A DNA stretch of 5,019 bases from an uncultured Collinsella sp. Its GTDB lineage: Bacteria > Actinomycetota > Coriobacteriia > Coriobacteriales > Coriobacteriaceae. Below the pieces are notes generated by a model. The model was given only the letters and a program-made list of their open reading frames with translations, had not been told where the DNA came from and made no database searches. The stretch lies in the NCBI GenBank assembly GCA_902489515.1, contig CABUAL010000151.1:1-5019 (forward strand), in the 5' to 3' direction. Below, piece after piece: positions 1 through 5,019 of the stretch. Numbering within the stretch: position 1 is the first letter of the stretch; every line of letters starts with the position of its first letter. The position numbers and the translations under genes are program-made.

Positions 1-1036
1 CTTTACCGGCGTGTGCTCCATGCCCAACACCGATCCCGTCACCGATAACGGTACCGTCGTGGAGTTCGTAAAGTCCCGTGCTGCCGAGGTCGGTCACTGC
101 CGCGTCTATCCGTCGGGCGCCATGACCCGCGGTCTTAAGGGCGAGGCCATGTCCGAGATGGGCGATATGGTCGCCCACGGCGCCGTCGCCTTCACCGACG
201 ACGGTCGCGGCGTGCAGGGCGCGGGCATGCTCCGTCGTTGCATGGACTACGGCAAGATGTTCGGCAAGGTCTTTATGAGCCACTGCCAGGACGAGGACTT
301 GGTCGGCCACGGCCAGATCAACGAGGGCAAGGTCTCGACCCGTCTGGCCCTCGAGGGCTGGCCGGCTGCCGGCGAGGAGCTCCAGATCGCCCGCGACATC
401 GAGATCGCCAAGCTGACCGGTGCCAAGCTGCACATCCAGCACATCTCCACCGCCCATGGCCTGGAGATCGTGCGTGCCGGTAAGGCCGCTGGCGTTCAGG
501 TTACCTGCGAGGCCACCCCGCATCACATGTTCCTGACCGAGAACGACCTGGACGAGACCTACAACACCTCGCTCAAGGTCAATCCGCCGCTGCGCACCGA
601 CGAGGACGCCGAGGCCATCCGTCAGGGCGTCATCGACGGCACCGTCGACGTTATCGTCACCGATCACGCTCCCCACACCCCGTGGGAGAAGGCCCGCGAG
701 TTCGAGCTTGCGCCCTTTGGCATGATCGGTCTCGAGACCTCGCTGTCGCTCGTGCTCACCGAGCTGGTCAACACGGGCAAGATGAGCATGGGCCGTATGG
801 TCGAGCTCATGGCCATCAAGCCGCGTGAGATCCTGGGCCTCGACCAGGTTCAGGTCAAGGCGGGATCCGTTGCCGACCTGACCGTGTTCGACCCCTCCGC
901 AACCTGGACGGTTGGCGAGGACGGTTACGAGTCGCGCGCCGAGAACTCCGGTTTTGCCGGCCGCACGCTCACCGGTCGTGCCACCGATGTATTTGTCGGC
1001 GGTAAACAGACGCTTGCCGACGGCTGCATCTGCTAG
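1..1036 (+). CDS. pyrC: Dihydroorotase, 5'-truncated by window edge
   Basis: Zinc amidohydrolase of de novo pyrimidine synthesis that interconverts N-carbamoyl-L-aspartate and L-dihydroorotate in the cytoplasm. The frame is open from the window edge (first full codon at 2), giving 344 visible residues. Class I dihydroorotases are usually about 425-430 residues, so roughly 80 N-terminal residues, including the metal-binding HxH motif, lie upstream. Visible family signatures, counting from the first full codon: substrate-binding MPNT (7-10), the HCQD block that corresponds to the usual HCED, HIQHIST (from nt 431), CEATPHH (506-526), NPPLRT, and TDHAPH (659-676) with the catalytic aspartate. The in-frame GTG at 11 is not a credible start because it lies inside the conserved strand before MPNT. 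It is first of the pyrC-pyrK-pyrD-pyrF series, but a 92-nt gap with a hairpin separates it from pyrK. The product call is nearly certain; only the true start is unseen. Confidence 0.96.
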   Translation, partial: FTGVCSMPNTDPVTDNGTVVEFVKSRAAEVGHCRVYPSGAMTRGLKGEAMSEMGDMVAHGAVAFTDDGRGVQGAGMLRRCMDYGKMFGKVFMSHCQDEDLVGHGQINEGKVSTRLALEGWPAAGEELQIARDIEIAKLTGAKLHIQHISTAHGLEIVRAGKAAGVQVTCEATPHHMFLTENDLDETYNTSLKVNPPLRTDEDAEAIRQGVIDGTVDVIVTDHAPHTPWEKAREFELAPFGMIGLETSLSLVLTELVNTGKMSMGRMVELMAIKPREILGLDQVQVKAGSVADLTVFDPSATWTVGEDGYESRAENSGFAGRTLTGRATDVFVGGKQTLADGCIC

Positions 1037-1056
1037 CATAGCCTTATCGCTTTTGT

Positions 1057-1094
1057 GCGCGGCGCCCTTGCGGTGCCGCGCTTTCTATTCGTTT
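1057..1094 (+). terminator. Strong hairpin plus T-rich run between pyrC and pyrK
   Basis: Bases 1057-1066 pair with 1072-1081 in a 10-bp stem made almost wholly of G-C pairs, with one G-T wobble (1064/1074) and a 5-nt loop (1067-1071). The stem is followed by TTTCTATTCGTTT, a moderate U-tract. It begins 20 nt after the pyrC stop. The form fits a factor-independent terminator on the + strand, but it sits inside what otherwise reads as one operon. Partial termination, an attenuator, or a processing or stability hairpin are therefore all possible. No competing antiterminator stem was recognised. Confidence 0.55.
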
Positions 1095-1119
1095 GGACCA
1101 TGCAACCGCATGGGGGATT

Positions 1120-1123
1120 GGAG
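1120..1123 (+). promoter_or_regulatory. Shine-Dalgarno GGAG of pyrK
   Basis: GGAG stands 5 nt before the ATG at 1129. This selects 1129 as the pyrK start over the in-frame TTG at 1093, which would add 12 unconserved-looking residues and lies only about 12 nt beyond the hairpin. Confidence 0.7.
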
Positions 1124-1128
1124 CGTTT

Positions 1129-1920
1129 ATGCCCACACCTTCCACTGCACGCATGCACGACTTCGAGGTCGTCTCGAACCGGGAGATTGCCGACGGCGTC
1201 TTCTCGCTCGTCATCTCGGCCCCCAAGCTTGCAAGTGCGCTCAAGCCCGGTCAGTTTGTGAACATCGCCGTACCCGGTGATGCGTCCTCGCTGCTTCGCG
1301 TGCCCCTGAGCTACTACCGCGCCGACGCCGAGGCCGGCACCGTCGAGCTGTGGTACGCCGTCGTGGGCGACGATACCCGTCGTTTGTCCCAGATGGGCCC
1401 CGGCTCCACCTCTAACCTGCTGGGCCCCGGTGGCCGTGGCTGGATGGTACCCGAGGGCACCAGGAAGGCCCTGCTCGTCGCCGGTGGCATCGGCGTTCCG
1501 CCTGTGCTGTGCCTTGCCGGCATGCTTGCCGAGCAGAGTGTTGATGTGGACGTGTGCCTGGGCTTTGGCACCGCTTCCAAGGCCGTGGGCATCGACGAGT
1601 TCCGCGCGCTGGGCGCCACGGTTAACGTGTGCACCGACGATGGCACGCTGGGCACGCATGGTTTTTGCACCGACCCGGCAGCCGAGCTGCTCGGCGAGGG
1701 CGGCTACGACTACGTCGCCAGCTGCGGTCCCGCCGTCATGATGAAGAAAGTCGCCGCCGCTGCCGCCGAGGCCGGTGCGTACTGCGAGGTGTCGCTCGAG
1801 CGCATGATGAGCTGTGGCTTTGGCGCCTGCAACACCTGCAATGTCGAGACGGTCGACGGTATGAAGGGTGCTTGCATGTGCGGCCCCGTGTTCGATGCTT
1901 CCAAGGTGGTGGTCTTCTAG
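1129..1920 (+). CDS. pyrK: Dihydroorotate dehydrogenase B, electron transfer subunit
   Basis: Iron-sulfur flavoprotein that passes electrons from the FMN of PyrDB through a 2Fe-2S cluster and FAD to NAD+. The 263-residue length is normal for PyrK. In order: an N-terminal FAD-binding beta barrel with the RxPLS motif (R57-S61), a nucleotide-binding fold opening with GGIGVPP (119-125), an SCGP segment (198-201) typical of the ferredoxin reductase-like fold, and a C-terminal cysteine cluster. C229, C234, C237 and C249 follow the PyrK pattern C-x4-C-x2-C-x(n)-C and should ligate the cluster. An extra cysteine, C251, sits two residues after the last ligand. The start at ATG 1129 is chosen for its GGAG; ATG 1153 (residue 9) is a less likely alternative. 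The stop TAG at 1918-1920 shares its G with the pyrD start, which fits 1:1 expression of the two subunits. Confidence 0.94.
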   Translation: MPTPSTARMHDFEVVSNREIADGVFSLVISAPKLASALKPGQFVNIAVPGDASSLLRVPLSYYRADAEAGTVELWYAVVGDDTRRLSQMGPGSTSNLLGPGGRGWMVPEGTRKALLVAGGIGVPPVLCLAGMLAEQSVDVDVCLGFGTASKAVGIDEFRALGATVNVCTDDGTLGTHGFCTDPAAELLGEGGYDYVASCGPAVMMKKVAAAAAEAGAYCEVSLERMMSCGFGACNTCNVETVDGMKGACMCGPVFDASKVVVF

Positions 1921-2843
1921 TGGGTACCGTGAACATGGCCGTCGATTTCGGCGGCGTCAAGATGCAAAACCCCATCAACACCGCAGCCGGTACCTTTGGC
2001 TACGGCTGGCAGTTCCAGAACTTCTTTGATGTTTCCCAACTGGGCGCCATCACCACCAAGGGTTGCGCAGCCGAGCCCTGGCCCGGTAACCCCGCGCCCC
2101 GCATGGCCGAGATCCCCGGCGGTATGATCAACTCCGTGGGCCTTCAGAACCCCGGCGTGGCCGCCTTTGCTCGCGAGTCCGGTCCGTGGCTCGAGCAGCT
2201 CTCCAAGGACGGCTGCCAGGTCATCTGTCAGGTTGCCGGCCACTCCGTTGACGAGTTTGTCCGCGCACTCGAGATGTATGTCGAGCTGTGCCCCTGGGCT
2301 GCCGGCTACGAGATCAACGTGAGCTGCCCCAATATCGCCGCCGGCGGTGCCGCCATGGGCTCCACGCCCGAGGGCGCCTCTTCCGTTATGGCTGCCTGCC
2401 GCAAGGTGACCGATAAGCCGCTGTTCGTGAAGATGGCGCCGGTCAACGTCGCCGAGATCGCCAAGGCCCTCGAGGCTGCCGGCGCCGACGGCCTTTCGGT
2501 CATCAACTCCATCCAGGGCATGGCCATCGACGTCCATACCCGCAAGTCCCGCGTGGCCAAGCCCAAGGGCGGCCTTTCGGGCCCGCTGTGCCACCACATC
2601 GCCGTGCGCATGGTCTGGGAGGTTGCCCAGGCCGTCGATATCCCCATCAACGGTGTCGGCGGTGTCATGACCGGAGAAGATGCGGCCGAGTTTATCCTGG
2701 CCGGCGCCACCTGCGTGTCGGTCGGTATGGCCAACTTCGTCGATCCGTGCGCTTCGCTCAAGATCGCGCATGAGCTCGAGGCCTGGGCCGAGTCCCAGGG
2801 CGTAAAGGACATCAACGAACTGGTAGGTGCTTTCGAATGCTAG
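1920..2843 (+). CDS. pyrD: Dihydroorotate dehydrogenase B, catalytic subunit (class 1B)
   Basis: FMN TIM-barrel enzyme oxidising dihydroorotate to orotate, partner of PyrK. From GTG 1920 it has 307 residues, the usual size. Motifs: NPINTAAGTFGYG (17-29), ITTKG (44-48) with the FMN-contacting lysine, GNPAPR (56-61), NSVGLQNPG (71-79), INVSCPN (132-138) with the catalytic Cys136 that marks class 1B (class 2 has serine), VKMAP (170-174), the INSIQGMAID segment (195-204), GGLSGP (217-222), and the C-terminal phosphate-binding NGVGGV and SVGMANF. Start choice: GTG 1920 overlaps the pyrK stop and has a GGTGGTGG run about 7 nt upstream, which fits translational coupling. GTG 1929 and ATG 1935 are in-frame alternatives with poorer Shine-Dalgarno sequences, so the exact start is uncertain by up to five residues. 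Confidence 0.95.
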   Translation: MGTVNMAVDFGGVKMQNPINTAAGTFGYGWQFQNFFDVSQLGAITTKGCAAEPWPGNPAPRMAEIPGGMINSVGLQNPGVAAFARESGPWLEQLSKDGCQVICQVAGHSVDEFVRALEMYVELCPWAAGYEINVSCPNIAAGGAAMGSTPEGASSVMAACRKVTDKPLFVKMAPVNVAEIAKALEAAGADGLSVINSIQGMAIDVHTRKSRVAKPKGGLSGPLCHHIAVRMVWEVAQAVDIPINGVGGVMTGEDAAEFILAGATCVSVGMANFVDPCASLKIAHELEAWAESQGVKDINELVGAFEC

Positions 2844-3553
2844 AGACCGATGCCCGCGACCGCGTAATCGTCGCCCTCGACTGCGACCGTGAGCGTGCGC
2901 TCGAGCTTGCCCACGAGCTTTCGGGCCATGCCGCCTGGCTCAAGGTTGGCATGACGCTCTATTACGCCGAGGGTTCCCAGATCGTCAAGACATTCAAGGA
3001 CCTGGGCTTTAAGGTCTTCCTTGACCTTAAGTTCCATGATATTCCGCATCAGGTTCGCGGTGCCGCCCGCTCGGCCTCGCTTGCCGGTGCCGATCTGCTT
3101 TCGGTCCACGGTTTGGGTTCGGGCGCCATGCTCGCTGCCTGCCGCGAGGGTGCCGAGGAGGCGCGCGAGGACCGCGCTAAGCTCGTCGCCATCACCGTTC
3201 TTACGAGCATGAATCAGGATGCCTTGAGCGAGATTGGCGTCGAGTCGCCCGTGGCCGAGGAGGCCGCCCGCCTGGCAAAGCTCGCTCAGGCCAACGGCAT
3301 CGATGGCATCGTGTGCTCGCCGATGGAGGCTCACGACATGCGTGAGCTGCTGGGTCCCGATGCCCTGATCGTGACTCCGGGCGTGCGTCCGGTGGGTGCC
3401 GCCCTTGGTGACCAGTCCCGCGTGGCGACGCCTTCCCAGGCTATCGAGCGTGGCGCCAGCCACATTGTGGTGGGCCGTCCCATCACCGGTGCCGACGATC
3501 CGGTTGCCGCCTTTGACGCTATCGTCGCCGAGCTGGTCGAAAACGTCGCGTAA
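2837..3553 (+). CDS. pyrF: Orotidine 5'-phosphate decarboxylase
   Basis: Cytoplasmic TIM-barrel enzyme that removes CO2 from OMP to give UMP, the last step of the pathway. The 238 residues match the shorter bacterial (type 1) family. Visible active-site blocks: VALD (12-15) with Asp15, LKVGM (35-39) with Lys36, DLKFHDIP (63-70) carrying the Asp63-Lys65-Asp68 catalytic array, VHGLGSGAM (90-98), VTPGVRP (179-185), and VVGRPITGADDP (211-222), whose Arg214 should hold the substrate phosphate. The ATG lies inside the pyrD end (7-nt overlap) with AGGTG at 2825-2829, 7 nt upstream, so coupled translation from pyrD is likely. It is the last gene of the pyr run, followed by a 239-nt gap with a large hairpin. 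pyrE does not follow it here. Confidence 0.96.
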   Translation: MLETDARDRVIVALDCDRERALELAHELSGHAAWLKVGMTLYYAEGSQIVKTFKDLGFKVFLDLKFHDIPHQVRGAARSASLAGADLLSVHGLGSGAMLAACREGAEEAREDRAKLVAITVLTSMNQDALSEIGVESPVAEEAARLAKLAQANGIDGIVCSPMEAHDMRELLGPDALIVTPGVRPVGAALGDQSRVATPSQAIERGASHIVVGRPITGADDPVAAFDAIVAELVENVA

Positions 3554-3598
3554 AAGATTCCCCTAAGTCACCACTTTTGGGTCTCATTAGCACAAAAT

Positions 3599-3663
3599 AG
3601 CCCCTGTGCCTGCGTAAACTTTCCCATCCTTTGTGTGGAATCGCAGGTCAGGGGCTTAACTTT
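3599..3663 (+). terminator. Long imperfect hairpin after pyrF, probable terminator
   Basis: AGCCCCTG (3599-3606) pairs with CAGGGGCT (3649-3656), and CCTGCG (3609-3614) pairs with CGCAGG (3642-3647). A G-T pair and one bulged T join the two stems. The 27-nt apical part can fold a small TTCC/GGAA stem (3621-3624 with 3637-3640). The + strand tail TTAACTTT is a weak U-tract. On the - strand the stem is followed by ATTTTGTG, an equally good or better tail, so it may act in both directions. It starts 46 nt after the pyrF stop. The large apical loop is unusual for a plain terminator, and a structured RNA is an alternative. Confidence 0.5.
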
Positions 3664-3675
3664 GGGCGCAGTATA

Positions 3676-3704
3676 TTGCACTTTTTGCGGGTATCGTCTA
3701 ACCT
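3676..3704 (+). promoter_or_regulatory. Candidate upstream promoter for mihF operon
   Basis: TTGCAC (3676-3681) and TAACCT (3699-3704) are 17 nt apart. The -10 fits the relaxed actinobacterial TAnnnT form and the -35 keeps TTG. Transcription would start near 3711, leaving a leader of about 80 nt. The -10 lies in the loop of an inverted repeat (GCGGGT 3687-3692, ACCCGC 3709-3714). A second -10-like hexamer, TATATT at 3672-3677, lies just upstream but lacks a visible -35. Confidence 0.4.
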
Positions 3705-3716
3705 ATGGACCCGCGA

Positions 3717-3753
3717 TTGGGCATTTTGTACGTTCTACGTGCTAAAATGCCAA
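3717..3753. repeat. 37-nt dyad overlapping the mihF extended -10
   Basis: TTGG-G-CATTTT on the left mirrors AAAATGCCAA on the right (one extra G at 3721). Inside it, GTACGT (3728-3733) mirrors ACGTGC (3737-3742) around a TCT centre, with one T-G pair and a single unpaired T at 3743. Together this is about 16 paired positions in 37 nt. It could be an operator or a leader hairpin; the AT-rich outer stem and lack of a clean T-run make a terminator less likely. Confidence 0.5.
3740..3748 (+). promoter_or_regulatory. Candidate extended -10 promoter for mihF operon
   Basis: TGCTAAAAT is an extended -10 (TGn followed by a hexamer with 5 of 6 matches to TATAAT). No good -35 stands 17-18 nt upstream, which extended -10 promoters tolerate. 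The start would fall near 3755, giving a leader of about 38 nt that contains the ribosome site. It lies within the right arm of the dyad at 3717-3753, so a repressor bound there would block it. Confidence 0.45.
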
Positions 3754-3782
3754 TTATTGAATCAGAAATAACCCAACTATTT

Positions 3783-3788
3783 GGAGGT
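3783..3788 (+). promoter_or_regulatory. Strong Shine-Dalgarno GGAGGT of mihF
   Basis: GGAGG is a near-complete anti-16S match, 5 nt before ATG 3793, and it fixes that ATG as the start. The in-frame TTG at 3781 overlaps it and can be dismissed. It is the best ribosome site in the window, as expected for an abundant nucleoid protein. Confidence 0.85.
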
Positions 3789-3792
3789 ACGA

Positions 3793-4101
3793 ATGGCACT
3801 CCCTCAGCTTACCGACGAGCAGCGCAAGCAGGCTCTTGAGAAGGCTGCTGCCGCACGTCATGCCCGCGCTGAGCTTCGCGAGCAGATCAAGAAGGGCGAG
3901 AAGTCCCTCGAGTCCGTGCTCAACTCCGATGACCCCATCGCTTCCCGCATGAAGGTTTCCACCCTCATCGAGTCTCTCCCTGGTTATGGCAAGGCCAAGG
4001 CCGCCAAGATCATGGAGGAGCTCGGTATCTCCGCTACCCGTCGCGTCCAGGGCCTCGGCGTCCGTCAGCGCGAGCAGCTCCTCGAGCAGCTGACCAAATA
4101 A
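3793..4101 (+). CDS. mihF: Integration host factor, actinobacterial type (mIHF)
   Basis: Small basic nucleoid-associated protein that binds and bends or compacts DNA. It is unrelated in fold to the HU/IHF alpha-beta family of proteobacteria. 102 residues, typical for the family (about 100-105). The opening MALPQLTDEQR followed by an Ala/Lys/Arg-rich helix (12-34) and a linker (about 35-50) match the family layout. The DNA-binding core is the helix-two-turn-helix part with SLPGYGKAKA (61-70), IMEELGIS (73-80) and RRVQGLG (83-89), which are the hallmark words of mIHF. The gene heads an operon with gmk, rpoZ and thiI, and has its own leader with candidate promoters and dyads. Being first and having the strongest Shine-Dalgarno suggests it is made in excess over its operon partners (inference). 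Confidence 0.93.
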   Translation: MALPQLTDEQRKQALEKAAAARHARAELREQIKKGEKSLESVLNSDDPIASRMKVSTLIESLPGYGKAKAAKIMEELGISATRRVQGLGVRQREQLLEQLTK

Positions 4102-4671
4102 GTGAGCGCTCAGGATTCCAAGCTCTTTGTGATTTCTGGACCGTCAGGCGCAGGCAAGGGTACGCTCGTCACTCGTGTGCGCGAGCGCCGCTCGAACCTG
4201 GGCCTGACGGTTTCGGCTACCACGCGAGCACCACGTAAAGGTGAGGTCGACGGCGTCAACTACTTTTTTCTGACGCGCGAGGAGTTCGACCGCCGCGTGG
4301 CAAACGGTGAGTTTGTTGAGTGGGCCGAGGTCCACGGTAACTGCTACGGCACGTTGGTGAGCGAGGTCACATCCAAGCTCGCCTCGGGCGCGTCTCTGAT
4401 TTTGGAGATCGATGTCCAGGGCGCCCTGCAGGTGAAGGAGCGTTTCCCCGAGGCCGTGCTGATCTTTATCAAGCCGCCTTCGCTTGAGGTGCTTCGCGAG
4501 CGTCTAGTCGGTCGCGGTACCGAGACGCCCGAGACGATTGAGCTGCGTATGGCAAACGCCGCCGATGAGCTTGCCCTTGCCGACCGCTACGACGACGTCG
4601 TGGTTAATGACGATCTCGACCGCGCGACCGATGAGCTCGTTCGCGTTCTCGATATGCATGAAAGGATCTGA
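4102..4671 (+). CDS. gmk: Guanylate kinase
   Basis: Phosphorylates GMP to GDP with ATP in the cytoplasm, feeding GTP and dGTP pools. 189 residues, near the usual 190-210. The P-loop is SGPSGAGKGT (12-21). The GMP-binding part reads SATTRAPRKGE (38-48) with Tyr54 in GVNYFF, then EWAEVHGNCYGT (73-84) and LEIDVQGA (101-108), all standard guanylate kinase blocks; the lid region carries GRGTE (137-141) and Arg149. The start is GTG at 4102, placed directly after the mihF TAA with no spacer and no clear Shine-Dalgarno; later starts would cut into the first beta strand before the P-loop. Translation probably depends on ribosomes ending mihF. Confidence 0.96.
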   Translation: MSAQDSKLFVISGPSGAGKGTLVTRVRERRSNLGLTVSATTRAPRKGEVDGVNYFFLTREEFDRRVANGEFVEWAEVHGNCYGTLVSEVTSKLASGASLILEIDVQGALQVKERFPEAVLIFIKPPSLEVLRERLVGRGTETPETIELRMANAADELALADRYDDVVVNDDLDRATDELVRVLDMHERI

Positions 4672-4676
4672 GGTCC

Positions 4677-4958
4677 GTGTCCGTTGTAAAGCCTTGCATT
4701 GACGATCTTCTGGAGAAGACCGATCACAACCGCTTCCTGCTCGCTTCGCTTGCCTCCAAGCGCGCCTGCGACATCAATAGCATGCTGCGTGGCCAGCACA
4801 ATCGCGTGCTTGCCGTCCAGGATGTCGATGACATCACCATCGGGCTTTCCGGTGCCGATACCATCTCGATGGCTATGGACGAGATTGTCGACGGCGACAT
4901 CTCTTACGACGAGGCCCGTTACGAGAAGGCGCTCGGCCACAAGGTTGCTGAAGCCTAA
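4677..4958 (+). CDS. rpoZ: RNA polymerase omega subunit
   Basis: Small subunit that helps assemble and stabilise RNA polymerase by clamping the beta' subunit. 93 residues, within the actinobacterial range. The conserved N-terminal region contains IDDLLEKTDHNRF (8-20) and ASKRACDIN (26-34), which match the omega signature of an acidic first helix followed by the KRA-x-(Q/D)IN helix. The acidic tail (about 67-86) is less conserved. The GTG start lies 5 nt after the gmk stop. GAGG at 4670-4673 is rather close to the start (3 nt) and AAAGGA at 4660-4665 rather far (11 nt), so initiation probably relies on coupling. Placement after gmk is widespread in bacteria and supports the call. Confidence 0.92.
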   Translation: MSVVKPCIDDLLEKTDHNRFLLASLASKRACDINSMLRGQHNRVLAVQDVDDITIGLSGADTISMAMDEIVDGDISYDEARYEKALGHKVAEA

Positions 4959-5019
4959 ATGGCGGCTCGCGTCTGCCTGGTCCACTATCACGAGGTTGGA
5001 CTGAAGGGTAAGAACCGCG
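4959..5019 (+). CDS. thiI: tRNA 4-thiouridine synthase ThiI, start only
   Basis: Only the first 20 codons are inside the window. They begin at the ATG directly after the rpoZ TAA, with no spacer and no clear Shine-Dalgarno. The visible N-terminus ends in VHYHEVGLKGKNR, which corresponds to the (I/V)RYGE-x-x-LKGKNR opening of ThiI, the N-terminal ferredoxin-like segment before the THUMP domain. ThiI uses sulfur from a cysteine desulfurase to make 4-thiouridine at position 8 of tRNA; whether this copy also has a rhodanese domain for thiamine synthesis cannot be seen. The same opening occurs in other THUMP proteins less often, so the call is good but based on little sequence. Confidence 0.75.
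   Translation, partial: MAARVCLVHYHEVGLKGKNR

Larger units (their letters stand above)
3554..3792. other. Gene-free regulatory gap between the pyr and mihF operons
   Basis: This 239-nt stretch is clearly richer in A and T than the genes around it. No convincing reading frame is seen. Reading left to right it contains about 45 nt with only weak symmetry (TTTTG 3575-3579 and CAAAA 3593-3597), the long hairpin at 3599-3656, candidate promoter elements from about 3672 to 3748 overlapped by two inverted repeats, and the mihF leader with a strong ribosome site. Confidence 0.85.

Noticed and set aside
1037..1128. A possible internal promoter for pyrK after the hairpin
   Set aside because: No -35/-10 pair with acceptable spacing or an extended -10 could be found in the gap.
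1033..1659. A 208-codon open frame on the - strand over the pyrC-pyrK gap and pyrK
   Set aside because: It runs through the hairpin and opposite conserved PyrK coding sequence with low-complexity composition; no independent support.
1629..1919. Upstream in-frame extension of pyrD inside pyrK
   Set aside because: The extension translates to an Arg/His-rich out-of-frame reading of pyrK and would add about 97 residues to a protein that is full length from 1920.
1917..2771. A 284-codon open frame on the - strand opposite pyrD
   Set aside because: It mirrors pyrD codon positions in GC-rich DNA, its protein is a Gly/His/Asp-rich low-complexity string with no recognisable motif, and pyrD on the other strand has every family signature.
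2840..3463. A 207-codon open frame on the - strand opposite pyrF
   Set aside because: Same shadow effect of codon bias; no family words, no ribosome site, and it lies wholly within a well-supported gene.
3575..3597. TTTTG/CAAAA inverted repeat before the big hairpin
   Set aside because: Only five A/T-rich pairs around a 13-nt loop; too weak to stand as a terminator or operator alone.
3573..3691. Three similar short words: ACTTTTGGG (3573), ACTTTGGG (3659) and ACTTTTTGCGGG (3680)
   Set aside because: Lengths and spacings differ and the words are simple, so chance in an AT-richer gap is a sufficient explanation.
3717..3760. The mihF dyad read as an intrinsic terminator
   Set aside because: The stem is interrupted by AT pairs and a bulge and is followed by TTATTGA rather than a T-run; its position over a -10 and close to the mihF ribosome site fits regulation better.

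Overview
The window is a GC-rich chromosomal stretch that looks like housekeeping DNA from an anaerobic actinobacterium. The best guess is class Coriobacteriia, probably Collinsella or a close relative. Three things point there: an actinobacterial-type integration host factor (mIHF) directly before gmk and rpoZ, an NAD-linked class 1B dihydroorotate dehydrogenase (PyrDB plus PyrK) as expected in anaerobes, and strong G/C preference at third codon positions. The genus is my inference from protein wording and was not checked by any search.

Region 1 (1-3553) is the 3' part of a pyrimidine biosynthesis operon on the + strand: pyrC (5' end cut by the window edge), pyrK, pyrD and pyrF. Together they cover three late steps of UMP synthesis: ring closure to dihydroorotate (PyrC), NAD+-linked oxidation to orotate (PyrD with the FAD/2Fe-2S subunit PyrK), and decarboxylation of OMP to UMP (PyrF). 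pyrK/pyrD and pyrD/pyrF overlap by 1 and 7 nt, so they are probably translationally coupled. pyrC is separated from pyrK by a 92-nt gap holding a very stable 10-bp hairpin followed by a T-rich run, which may partly terminate or process the transcript. pyrE, for the step between PyrD and PyrF, is not in the window.

Region 2 (3554-3792) is a 239-nt AT-richer gap with no gene. It holds a long imperfect hairpin that probably ends the pyr transcript. After it come at least two candidate promoters for the next operon, each overlapped by an inverted repeat, and a strong Shine-Dalgarno.

Region 3 (3793-5019) is a second tightly packed + strand operon: mihF (nucleoid protein), gmk (guanylate kinase), rpoZ (RNA polymerase omega) and the start of thiI (tRNA 4-thiouridine synthase, cut by the window end). 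Two junctions have no spacer at all (TAA directly followed by GTG or ATG). pyrF-mihF-gmk-rpoZ is a known conserved actinobacterial order; thiI stands where coaBC sits in Mycobacterium.

I see no mobile element, CRISPR array, tRNA, rRNA or clearly novel system. What deserves a second look is regulatory: the hairpin inside the pyr operon and the dyads over the mihF promoters.
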